Below, piece after piece: positions 24,501 through 36,500 of a stretch of 64,000 nucleotides of DNA. Origin of the DNA: Pogona vitticeps (lineage: Eukaryota; Chordata; Lepidosauria; Squamata; Agamidae); assembly GCF_051106095.1 (NCBI RefSeq), contig NC_135795.1, positions 4,890,501 to 4,954,500 on the forward strand, read 5' to 3'. How positions within the stretch are numbered: position 1 is the stretch's first letter; the number at the start of each line of letters is the position of its first letter. The position numbers and the translations under genes were made by a program. The notes below the pieces were generated by a model, which saw only the letters and a program-made list of their open reading frames with translations, was not told the DNA's origin and searched no databases.

Positions 24501-27500
24501 AAACTTTCCCTTACTGAGGAATGCACCCCTTTTCATCATCCATTCCTAGCATTTGTATAGATTCAGTTTGCAAACTTTTAGAGCAAAAATCATTTAAGCT
24601 TCATCAGTTCAGCTGTTGTGGGGTAGGCAGCTCGCCAGAACCAGTGTGATAGTACTGGTTCAAATGAGTCACCTTTTGCAAGCTCTGATCTGAAGAGTTT
24701 CGGGACAGCTGTAGTGATCTCTAGGGCTGAGATGGGGAACTCTTGACACTTTAGATTTTTTGGACTTCAACTCCCAGAATCCCCAGCCTATATTGCCCAT
24801 GATAAAGGACTGTGGGAGTTGTAGTCTGAAACATCTGGAATGCCAAAGGTTCACCACCTCTGTCCTAAGGTGTGGGGTATGGAAGCTAGAGGACAGGTTC
24901 AATGGCTTGCCAAGCCCAGAATTGTCTATCTACCAATCATTTCTGCTTGGGGACATAGGCAGAGTAAATAGATTCATACTTTGATCTTGGGAATGAAAAC
25001 AGATGCATGAAAACTGGCAGCTTGTTTCTTTGTTCGTCTTCCTATGTCTTTCGCAGAATATGTAAGAAGGAAAAAGGATGGGGGTACCTCTGCCGACTAA
25101 GCATCCTTGTTGAAAGTCATCGGAAACCACTTATGAAAGAGAGAGAGAAAAAGATCAATTTAGATTATCAGGATTCTGGGAGAATATGGTTTCTGTCTTT
25201 GTACTTCAGTGGAGATAGCAGCGAACGGAGGGGTCCCTTCCGTCCTCCTGCCCACTCTTCATTCATTTAAAAAAAAAAAATTAGACAAGGGAGGCTTTAT
25301 CATCATGCCATTGCCTCTGTGGGGCCTCTAGAGGGCAGCATCAATTGGGCTCTTCCAGATGATAGGGTGGGGGAGCTAAGCAGCTGCAACATCTGTATCT
25401 TGGTGATCTTGATCCTTTGCAGAACTCGCTGGATGAGGGATGGTGCTGTGAAATGGTCAATCAAGGCTCTTCAGCCATCTGGATTGCCTTCCCCTGCAAG
25501 AGACCTTGTTCACAGACTAGGGAAGGAAGCAGGAAGGGCCGGTCTGACCTAGGTTGTCGTCCAAAGCTTGGTAGTAATGAGTTACGAATGATGAGGTTCC
25601 TTCTTTTGGTTAAAAACAGCAAAACAAAGTCACCTCTCAAACAGGTGGGAATGAAGTCACTGCATGTTTAACAGTTTTAGCTACTTTTAAAGTAGGACAA
25701 TTTTAGATCACTTCAGAGCCATTTTGGCTGGAATTTTTCTTGACTCTTGCCACCGTCTCCTCAGTCTTAAGGGTTTATGTAAAGAAAATGAAGGGACAGC
25801 TGTGATTTAGGAATCAGGCTGCAGACTCGAGAGGTCGAGAGTTTGATTCTCCACTGTGCCTCTTGTGAGTAGAGCTAGCCTGTGTAATCCCAGGATTTAT
25901 CCCCCAGAAGAAGGAAATAGGACACCACTTCTGAGGATTCCCTACTTGGAAAACCCTGAAAAAGGGTCACCCTAAATTGGAATTGACTTGATGGCACATT
26001 ATTATTAAGGAACGATGCAACTAGTTGCTAACGTGGCACTGCCAGGAGCAAAGAACAAGAAATTGCTTTTTTGGGCATCACAGGAGTATCAGGAAAGAAT
26101 TATAAATATTTTCCAAGCTCCGATAGTTAGATGTGTTCTGAGTAAACAGGTTTTAATTCCTCCTTCCCTGGGAAATTAAAGGGAAATTTGATCTTTTGAT
26201 TACCGTCATCAAGATCGCTTTGGTAGAGATCTCACAATGTCCGCCCATCGCAGTGGTTCCCAACCTTGGGTAACTCAGAACTACAACTCCCAGAAATCTC
26301 GGCCAACACAGCTGGTAGTGAAGGCTTTTGGGAACTGCAGCCCAAGAACACTCGGGTGACAGGGATGGGGAACATGTGGTTGTCTAGGTGTTGCTGGGAG
26401 TGCAGCTCCCATCATCCCTTACTGTGATGATGAGAGCTGATGGGAGTTGTAGTTCAGCAACCTCCAATTTGTCTCTCTTTCCATAAGGTTTGGTGAGGTG
26501 TCTTGGACCAAGTGCTTTATCTCAAGAAGCAGGCGGCTAGGGGAAGACCTCCTTGCTATCTGAGGCCATAGGCATCTCTGCATAAAGAGGCTCAGGACCC
26601 ACATTATGGTTGGTAAGCTAACCTGGCATCAGGAGCAGAGCTTCGAAAGACGATTAATTGGCTTTAAACCCCTAGAATCCCTCAGTCAGTATAGCCTCCA
26701 AACCTCCCTTCTTAAGGATCTAGAAAGACGTTTTGTAAGAAACAAATTGGGAGTGCTTGATCTGAAATTCTTATACGAAGCCACGTACTTCTTTCTTGCT
26801 GTGCAATCACCAATGTCATACACACTGTCCAAATCGTAGCTGCGAAATTGTACCTGGTGTTCAAGGCTAAGGCACGAGGGCCTACGGTCATGACAGAGTC
26901 CCTTTTGTTCCCTTTCGCAGTGGCCTGTCTCAGGAAGCAGGCAGTGTGGAACAGATCTCTTTCCACTGTGCTGAGGGATCCCTGGAGTGGCTCTACCCGG
27001 CAGGTGCCTTGCGCCTGAGTCTTTTCCCCCGCCTCCCCACGGGCACCACCAGCAAAGAGAATCCCAGGCGAGTGACCGCCTGCATCAAGTCCTCCACTAC
27101 CTTCCGGGGAGCTCAGATTTACCTGGAGCGGGAAGGCGTCTTGGAACTTCTCCTCTCCGAGGCTGATGCAGCTTTGCAGCCCAAGGTGTGCTGTTTTAGC
27201 TGGCTGCCCAAGGAGAAGGTCGCCCTGTTCCTCCAGTCGACGTTGCACCAGGACATCAGCCGCCGGATCGCAGCCTTCCGCTACGAGTTGAGGGGCAACT
27301 GGAACAACCGGTTCTCATGGCCATCCAGAAATCTCAGCATGGAAGGTAAGTGCTCTTGGACTTTGGTGCTGTCTTTCTACTACATGACGCACCTAGTATT
27401 GGCAGGTATTCAGGTGATGACTGAAATCTCAGGGATTTGCTCTGCTTCTCAAGGTGGGGAGACAAAGCAGCGCTGGAAGAGGAGATAACTTGAGTTTTGT

Positions 27501-30500
27501 GTACGGTGCTTTTACAGGCTAGACACCCATCTCGTCTTATCCCCAGCCCAGTATTTGCTTCTGTGCTGTGCTTGCTTCTTCACCACCCTACTTTTGTGAC
27601 ATTGTAAGGACCTGTTTCGTGGGCTCGGATTGTGGCCCTGACATCTCAGGGATGTTCTTGAGAGAACAATATTGATCAACCTTCTCCACAATACATTCAG
27701 CAATAGAAACGTTCCTCATGTGAGCCTGCAGTAGGGTTGTTAACATAGCAGCACCATCCCACACTCCCTGAGATTACAGGTTCTAAAACGTCGTTTTAGA
27801 ACTGGGAACAGGGATGGACTTTTGTGATGCTGTAGAGGTTGGGCAAAGGTTGAGAGGAGAAATGTCCAAACCTTGTGGCACTGCAGCCAACGTTTGTGGA
27901 AAAAGAAGGCTCCTGAGTTATGATGTGCATGCTCCACTTCTTGCATTGCTCCAAATAGCACAGACATCTCTACACTGGCATAGCAACCAAAAAAAAAAAG
28001 GAGGAGTAAGGACAGGGGACTGAATGCCCAGGAATTAAAGCATCTCACACACAAAAGTTACTTTGTCTCTTCTGTCAGTGCTGCTCAACCTGAGATTTCT
28101 CTCCCTACCTGGAAACGAGGGAGAAGTACAGTCGTGCCCCGCTGGACGATTACCCCGCTCTAGGACGAATCCGCTTAACATTGAAGTTTTTGCGATCGCT
28201 TCACGATGTTTAGATGGTGTTTTTTCGCTTAGCGATGATTGGTTCCCTGCTTTGGGAAACGATTTTTCGCTTTGCGACGATCAGCAAACAGCTGATTGTT
28301 GGGTTTCAAAACGGCCGCTGGCTGAAGAAAATGGCTCCCCGCTGTGTTAGGGACGGATTCCTCACATTACAGGCACCAAAAAAATGGCCGCCGTATGGAG
28401 GATCTTCGCTGGACGAACAGGTATTCAGCCCATTGGAACACATTGAACCGTTTTCAATGCGTTTCAATGGGTTTTTTTATTTCGTTTGACGACGATTTCG
28501 CTCTACAGTGATTTCGCTGGAACGAATTAACGTCGTCAAGTGAGGCACCACTGTGTAGCATAGCATATCTTTATGACCTCAACCAGTATGCTGAGACATG
28601 TTAGCCCTCGCTTGTATAGATTCTAATTGACAAAACATTTCCACGTGCCTCAAAATCTAAGGCGGAAAAATGAGGTTACATTGCTTTGGTGACAATCCTA
28701 TCTTTCCTAGGGTCTTCAAAACTAAATTGAAGGTATTATCAAATTTAAAACTGAGCAGCACTGTTTCCTCACATTTATGGATGTCAGAAGGTCTCATATC
28801 TCTGCATGTAAGATTTAGGGACCTATGTTTGGTGTTAGTATTTAGCAACAGTGGCAAAGCTTGGAAAAGTTACTTATATATTGACTGTGCACTTAAAATT
28901 ATAGTCTGGGGCTCAACATTCAACACAGTGTGTTAGGATAGATGAGTCTCTTTACACAGTGAAATCTACTATATTCCAAGATGTTTTCCATGTAGGTTGT
29001 TTAAGAGAATAAAACCACACACTTTTCTTAAGCAAAGGAACTCTGCATGTGCTCTGAGAAACCCAGGGTTTCAGGATTAAAACCCTTCTGGGCTTTTTTA
29101 AAAAGCTGAAAGAAGCAACTTCTCTTTTTCATGGACATTTGGTGCCTCCTTCTTGGCCAGTAACCCGAGTCACCCAGAGTGTGCTCAGCCACCAAACGCG
29201 CACGGCTGGAGGAGGAACATCTAATCGGCTGCATCTCTGAACCAACAAAAGTCCAGTGTGTAGCTACCCACAGAGCGGTCACCCGCCTAGCCCTTAATTT
29301 GGCTGCACCGCTGATAAGCCCCCCCAGCATGGTCACCATAGCAACCCAGGCACTTGACCCAAATGGAGGAATGGCTTTTTACTAGACCGTGTCCTCCGAG
29401 ACCTTGACATCCAGTCCAGAATCCAGCACAGAGCTAGGCCTGTGTGAGCTGATCAGTTTTACTCCATGGTGGGTTGTGGCTGGAGAGTTTTGGAGCAGCC
29501 GCCTGGCCTTGAGGTAGTTCTGCCATTAGTCCAGGTGAGATGGCCACCTCAGGTAGTGGAAAGCCACTTCCCACTGTCCGAGCGACTCCCCAACAGAGTT
29601 TTGAGCACCAAGAGGAGGTGGACGGTAGGAAGGGTTGGCATGCTACCCATGCTGAATGTTTGAGGAGGACTGAGGTGGCCATACCATGAGGGTCTGCCCG
29701 TCTCTCCCTCCCTCGGGCAAGGAGAGATCTTTTGCCACCTCACCTAAGCTTTGCCAAAAAAGACACTGCTGTGCATCAACTTTGCATATTCTTTATATAT
29801 TCCATATTCTTCTGCATCATTTTTCAGAAATGTGTAGGTATGGGTGCAAATGTAGAATCAATTACTATAATTTATACAGTCCAACAACAAAAAAGAAAGA
29901 AAACACATTTGGTCCTTGCACACAGTCCAAACACAAGAGTACTAAAATCTTACCGACGGGCCACTTTTTGAGTCATACAGGACTCTTCATCAAGCTGTGC
30001 AGTGATAAGGAAAGGGAAGAGTGCCGGGAGGCTGCTAAGATGGGGAGGGACAACGAAATGCACATTGTCTGAGGAGTAGCTGGAAACCTCCTCCTTCACG
30101 CTTTCTCTGTAAGGCTGCAGATGCCATTTAGAAACTTGGTTTAAACCAAAGTACCTGGTAGAAATGGACGCAAATTTTAGAGATGGACACAGATCATATA
30201 ACCCAGGAGCACTCCCCAGCCAATGACCCACTCACCAGTCGGAGCATGCTACTCCCCTCTTCGGCTGTTCAACCAGCCCCCAGCAGGAGCATGGGCTTGG
30301 CTGTGCTGCCTCCTTGTCTGAGTGGGCAATCTGGTTTGTGCCCATCTCTCGTGTCCGGACTATACCTCTGACCATGATGATTTCTGGGACATTTCTGTTT
30401 TTTTTTCTGCAGCTCCCATTGCTCTGGAATGCCAAGGGCTGATAAGGGGTCCTGTAGGACTCAAAAGCTTGTCTGTTTGTGGGATTTTAAAGGTACCACA

Positions 30501-33500
30501 CCCCCTTGTTTTCAGATTGTAATTTAAATTATCGTTTAAATTGAAATCCATAACAATCACATCACTGAGCCATCTCATGTCCAGGTTTTAATGGATGATG
30601 GGCAGTTTCAAGGTTCCATTATTAGAGTTATTAGACCTGGGTTTGAGATATAGAAAGTTGCTGGTGCGATATTTATCTGAAAATTATTTGCTTCAGGCAT
30701 TGTCTGGTTGAAGATTCACTGGGTGCCTGGCTGAGTGACTTTTTCTTTTTCTCTGAAAGATGCAGGGAGTTGCCGTCCATGTAACAACACTGAAATTCTG
30801 ATGGCTGTTTGCACTAGTGATTTTGGTGAGTACATTATCAGCAACCTGGTTTTACACTCTCCTTTTGAGCATTATAAGCTGGCTAGGTTAACTGAAAAAT
30901 AGATGACGTCAAGACTCCAAACAGATGACAATTTAGACTGTTTATGGAGCAGTCCACTGGCTGGATAGCTCAGTGGTTGGAGTTCATCCTAGAAGTAGAG
31001 CCGGCCTGTGTGGCCTTGGGGAAACTGCACAGTCCCAGGGCACCCCAAGAAGAAGAGAATGGAAAACCACTTTTGAGTATTTTCTACTTGGGAAACCCTG
31101 ATTGATGGCATTCGATCATTCTTATGGAGCAGTCTGGTGCAGTGTATTTCCCAGTGATCACACAACATACAGGGCGTTGTGCTCCAGGCTGAGCCACCCA
31201 ACCTGGGCCCATGCTGGACCTTTTCTACTCCATATCTCCTTGAGACTGCCCAACAGATTCAGGCCAAGGTGTCCCTCCTTCACAAATTCAGGAAAACTGG
31301 ATGGAAAATTGCATTTTGCCAAATTGCTATCAGAGCCCCAGTCCATGTTTGAGCTGGCCATCCAGGTACAGTGGTGCCTCGCTTAACGATTGCCCTGCAT
31401 TACGACGAATCCGCTTTATGACAATCTTTTTGCGATCACAATTGCGATCGCAAAACGATGGTCTAAATGGGGGAATTTCGCTTAGCGATGATTGGTTCCT
31501 TGCTTCGGGAACCGATTTTCTCTTTACGACGATCAAAAACAGCTGATCGTCGGGTTTTCAGAATGTCCGCCGGGTGCTTAAAATGGCTCCCCGCTCTCCT
31601 CGCTATACAGGCAGCGAAAATGGCCGCCGTATGGAGGATCTTTGCTGACGGTGAGTTTTTTGCCCATTGGAATGCATTAACCGGGTTTTATTGCGTTTCA
31701 ATGGGTTTTTTAATTTCGCTTTACGATGTTTTCGCTTAACGGCGATTTTCCTGGAACGGATTATCATCATTAAGCGAGGCACCACTGTAACTAGAATCAA
31801 AATAATTTCATCTGAAAGCTGCTTCTTTAAAAAAAAACTGAAATAGGGCCAGAAATCGTTCCTAATAGCCTCTGGGTTGGTAAAAAAAAAAGTGGGAACC
31901 AACCCCTTTGGGTCTCTAGTCTCCCCTTCCTGTTGTTTAAGTTGCTAACCGGTTGTTGCTGGCTGGGCCAAGCGGAGGCACCAGCCATAAGGGCTGCCCA
32001 CAGAGCGCTTGGTTCCCCAGCTGTGATTATGTAGCCTTTCTTTTTTTCCTTTCTAAATGTCAGCGCACTCAGGGCTGTCCGCACAGTGGGCAGTTGCCAA
32101 TTATTGCCTGGCACGCTCTGCTAACCTCCAGATTTGCAGCTCTCTAAACAATGGGAGAAAGGGGTCAGGGAGGAGGGGGGGGTGTCCGCTGGCTGCCCAG
32201 TCCGGGGGTTGCCGCAGCAACAAGGAAGTCAAACCCAAGAACAAAGGGATTTGCCACGGCAGATCAGATCACGGGCTTGTCAGAATATCTTGGAGGGGAT
32301 AATTCTTGCTGATTCTGGAGAGAGCCAAATGCGGGCTACCAGGGCAAATTCCTCCATATAATTGGCTAGATCCAACCAGCTATGTCTACTGCTATGGGGT
32401 CAGTCCAGCATCACTATAGATTTCTTTCCGTTGAGAATTTTTCAGTCTAGGCATCTCCAACATAGATAGCATTTTTTTTTTTTTTAAAAAAAAGAAGAAG
32501 TAAAATAAAATAAAAACATCCTAACATTAACAACTAGGAATGTGGTGTGTTTTTTTTGTTTTGTTTTTTGGATAATAAATCCCATAATTCTCCATTCTGG
32601 GAGTTCTCCTTGATAAACAGTTTACAGAGGCTTAGCTAGGTAAAGGTAAAGGTTCCCCTTGACAATTTTTGTCCAGTCGTGTTCGACTCTAGGGGGACGG
32701 TGCTCATCCCCGTTTCCAACCCATAGAGCCAGCGTTTGTCCGAAGACAATCTTCTGTGGTCACATGGCCAGTGCAGCTTAGACACGGAACGCTGTTACTT
32801 TCCCACTGAAGTGGTCCCTATCTATCTACTCGTATTTTACATGCTTTCGAACCGCTAGGTTGGCGGGAGCTGGGACAAAGCGACGGGAGCTCACTCCGCG
32901 TCGCGTGGATTCGATCTCACGACTGCTGGGTCTTCTGACCCTGCAGCACAGGCTTCTGCGGTTTAGCCCACAACGCCACCACGTCCCTCTAGCTACGCCT
33001 AGCTCCCCTTTATCTTCCTGTTCGGAAAGAAAGTTCCCAGCTACCGCCAGCGCAAGAACAGAGGAAGTGTGGATCAAGCTAGACCTAGCTAGGTCTCAAA
33101 ACCTTACAGTTGAAACCTTTCTCACAGGTGAACTGCATTAGATGCCTATAAGCTGTCTGTATCCCAGGCAGAATTTCCAGAATGGAGAATTATGGGAGCT
33201 CTAGTCCAAAAACTCAGGAAATCTCATTCCTAACGCCAACATATACCCAGAAGGCGAGAAAACCGCAGATTCTTACTTGACATGGCATTAAAGACTTGGC
33301 AAAATGTTGTGTGTGTGTGCGCGCGTTGTTTCTCGCCAATTGCCAGAAGCCAAGGAATAAAGTATCTTGGTGAGCGACATCAATCACAAGGGAATTTTGT
33401 AATTTAGACGCTGTAAAAGAAAAGCCCCCAAATGTAATGCCTGCTCCAGAGCCACTGGTGGCAAAGGGGTAAAGAGTTGGATATTAATCTTTGAAGCTTG

Positions 33501-36500
33501 GAAATGCTACTTTTTGGACTAGGAGTGGCCATGCCGGCTATGGAATTCTGGGATTTCTAGGCCAACAAGCAGTTCTTCCAGGCTTTGGATAAATCTTAAC
33601 CTTATGGTGTCCTAGCATTGACCCTTTAGGGCTTTAAAAGTCTTTTCCAGCAGATTGAATAGACTCTTGAAACAATTGAGCAGCTGAAAAAGAAGGAATA
33701 CAATTGGCACCATGCATGAATAAATGACAGCAACCTGGCTTCTCTATTTAGAACTAATTGTAGTTGACAGATATTTTTGGAAGACTTCCCCATGTTTGAA
33801 ATAAAACACATTATTTTATTTTGGATCTTTCCACCCTGCTTCTCAGCTACAATGTTTCCCAGAGTGTCTTCCATTAAAACAAATGTAACCATTAAAAAAA
33901 ATACAATAATCAACAAAACATAAATACAGAACAGTGAACTACATTTGCTTTCTTTCAAAATCATAGCAAAGGTTTGGAAGTACGTTGCATTAGAACAATC
34001 CCGTCCAGATTTGATTGAATCATGAACTGGCATTTCTGTAAAACATGGGTTAATTTTATTCCATACTGCCGCAGTGTCTTACTGTAGCTGCTCTGGCATC
34101 TGTGCTCCTATTTGTCTTCAGTTCTTCCACTTTGGCCCTGTATACTGAATTTCTTCAGGTGTTGAGAATGGTAGACCAAGAATATCTATCTAAAGACATA
34201 ATGTGGGGAAAAGATGGTTTATAGCAGCTTGTATGCTGCTATTAATAATGATAATAATTTTAGAACTGGAAGGGACCCTATGGATCACCAAGTCAAAGAG
34301 GAACAATCAAACTCCCAATTTCTGGCTCATCAACAAACCACTGAGCTATCTAACAGTTGAAGGGTGAAGTCAAAGGATTCCGTTTTTCTGGAAACCTACT
34401 ATTTTGCTAGCAAAGATGGGGCAAAATAATAGATATTTAAGGCTTTACAGGTATTCATTTGTTCGTACTTCCGTTTTTCATCTTATTTTAAAAATAATTG
34501 CAAAACTGCTCCACGGATTGTGGGAGGCAGGAGTTCGCCTTTTCATTAATATCAAGGGCACTAGGTAACCAAGGTTAACCATGAAAAAAAAAAAAGAGCA
34601 CTAACCAAGTGATGCTTCTACGACTAGAGTCTTGGAGAATATTTGCTTTCAAAGTTTGGTGCTGGGAAGACTGCTTCCATATAGCCCTGTCATTCTGCAA
34701 ATATGTCTTTACTTAAAAAAAAAAACGGGGCAGGGAGTGTCCATTTTTACTGTTCTAAGACACTGAGATGCATCAGAAGTTTTTTTAAAATAAACAATTA
34801 CTGTAATTTAAATAGAAATATAATACTTTCACTATAGCAGGGGAAATCATAACCAGATGGTCTGTTGTGCCGCTAGCTGTTTATGGGCAATATGGAAGGC
34901 ACCTGATACTCTCCCATCTCAGAAAGGAGAAAATGTCACGGTACAGTTATCCTTAAAATAAACTTGGCATAGAATTCCGATTCCCAGGTATAACAGCTAG
35001 ACACCACATCAGTTGCCATCTCTCCATTCTAGAAAATTCTGGAATTTGTGGTATGGTGAGGTACTAGTGTTCACTGCTAGAGCACTCTAATGCTGTAGTC
35101 GGGGGAGTGATGTACAGTTTACTAGTGGAGCTGCTGGATAGCTCACTGGGTTAGGCATCTGGCTTTGGAGCCAGAGGTTGGGAGTTCAATCCCCCAATGT
35201 ACCTCCTTGATGGGCTGGATGATTTATATAGGGTGCTTTCCAGCGTTATAGTTCTTAGATTAGATTAGATCTACAAATCAAGATTATGCAGGAATGGAAC
35301 CATGGTCATTAAACTGGTATCAAAGGGCTTGGACTGTGTTCTGGAGACAAATCCTCGTACTACCACTTAAAACAAGACGATGCTGGGGGGTGGGTTTGCA
35401 AAAGCATTCAGTTTTTTTGGGAAGTGTTGTAGACCTCCCCCAGTATGTCTGGTTAATCTGTCCTTTGGGCAGTCCATGTCGGTATCATATCTTCCAATAA
35501 GAGCCAGAATACTGTTGTGAAATGCCACACCGATTGAGGAAAGTTGCTCAAATAATCTTTCCAATGTTCTGCCTGCTTGTCATGTGCCCAGGTGTGCAAC
35601 GGGCAGCTAAAACAATTGTACGCAGTAGTTATGCAATTCTGGGTAGCCACTGTGCAAATCGAATAGAAATGTGGCCAGTTTAAAAAACAAACAAAATTTT
35701 TATTTCAATGTTAATCTTTAAGCTGTTGGGCCTTCAGATCTGATTTATTGTTGTGCTCTTTGATAATATTACCTGATACTGTCTTTGTTTTAATTGCCGG
35801 GGAATCTTTAGGCATGGGACTTTCATTTCTTTTGGACTGCTACTCCCAGAATTTGCCAGGAATTTCACCAAGCAGAATCTATGGAGCTGCAACCCAGAAA
35901 CAGTAGTTTAAGGAGGAGTTTTTCACACTGGCTGCTGCATGGCTCAGTGATTTAGATACAGTGGACCCTCTACTTACGGAATTAATCTGTATTGGAATGG
36001 TGGCTGCAGGTCGAAAAGTCTGTAGGTCGAGTCTCCATTGACCTACAATGTGTTGAAAACCGATTAATCCGTAATCAGCCATTTTCGTTCCGTTTTTGTT
36101 CTATTTGGGGTTTTTTTCTGGTCTGTAGGTCGATTCTCAGGCTGCAAGTCGAATCTAAATTTTGCGGGCAGAGAAGTCTGTAACTCGAAAAGTCTGTAAG
36201 TCGAACCGTCTGTAAGTCGAGGGTCCACTGTATCCAGAGGTTGGGAGTTCAGTTCCCCACTGTGCCTCCTGAGAGCAGAGCCAGGCTGTGTGGCTTTGGG
36301 CAAGCTCCACAGTCCCCGGATGCCCCCAGCAGAAGAGAATGGCAAACTACTTCTGTGTATTCTCTACATAGAAAGGGTGTCCATCAATCAGAATTGAAAT
36401 GATTTTTTTATTTTATTTTTCTCACCTCCATGAGGTCTGCTGTTGCTATTATATTGGCTTTTCAGGAAGAAGGAAATGGCTCCAGGTGATGCTTGGAAGT

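Larger units (their letters stand above)
21529..26920 (+). other. METRN: METRN intron 1 (5392 bp)
   Basis: The boundaries follow from GTAGGT at the start and TTCGCAG at the end. It holds a tRNA/L2 SINE (22532), a short GAT array (22830), hAT-type MITEs (23614, 24727, 26251 and 26362) and a second tRNA/L2 SINE (25793). No further exon was recognised. Confidence 0.85.
27346..30759 (+). other. METRN: METRN intron 2 (3414 bp)
   Basis: The intron starts GTAAGT and ends CTGAAAG. It contains one full Tigger-like MITE (28129-28553) and a GC-richer unique stretch (about 29150-29690) with a consensus RFX X-box at 29332. The rest is unique sequence with no coding signal. Confidence 0.85.
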
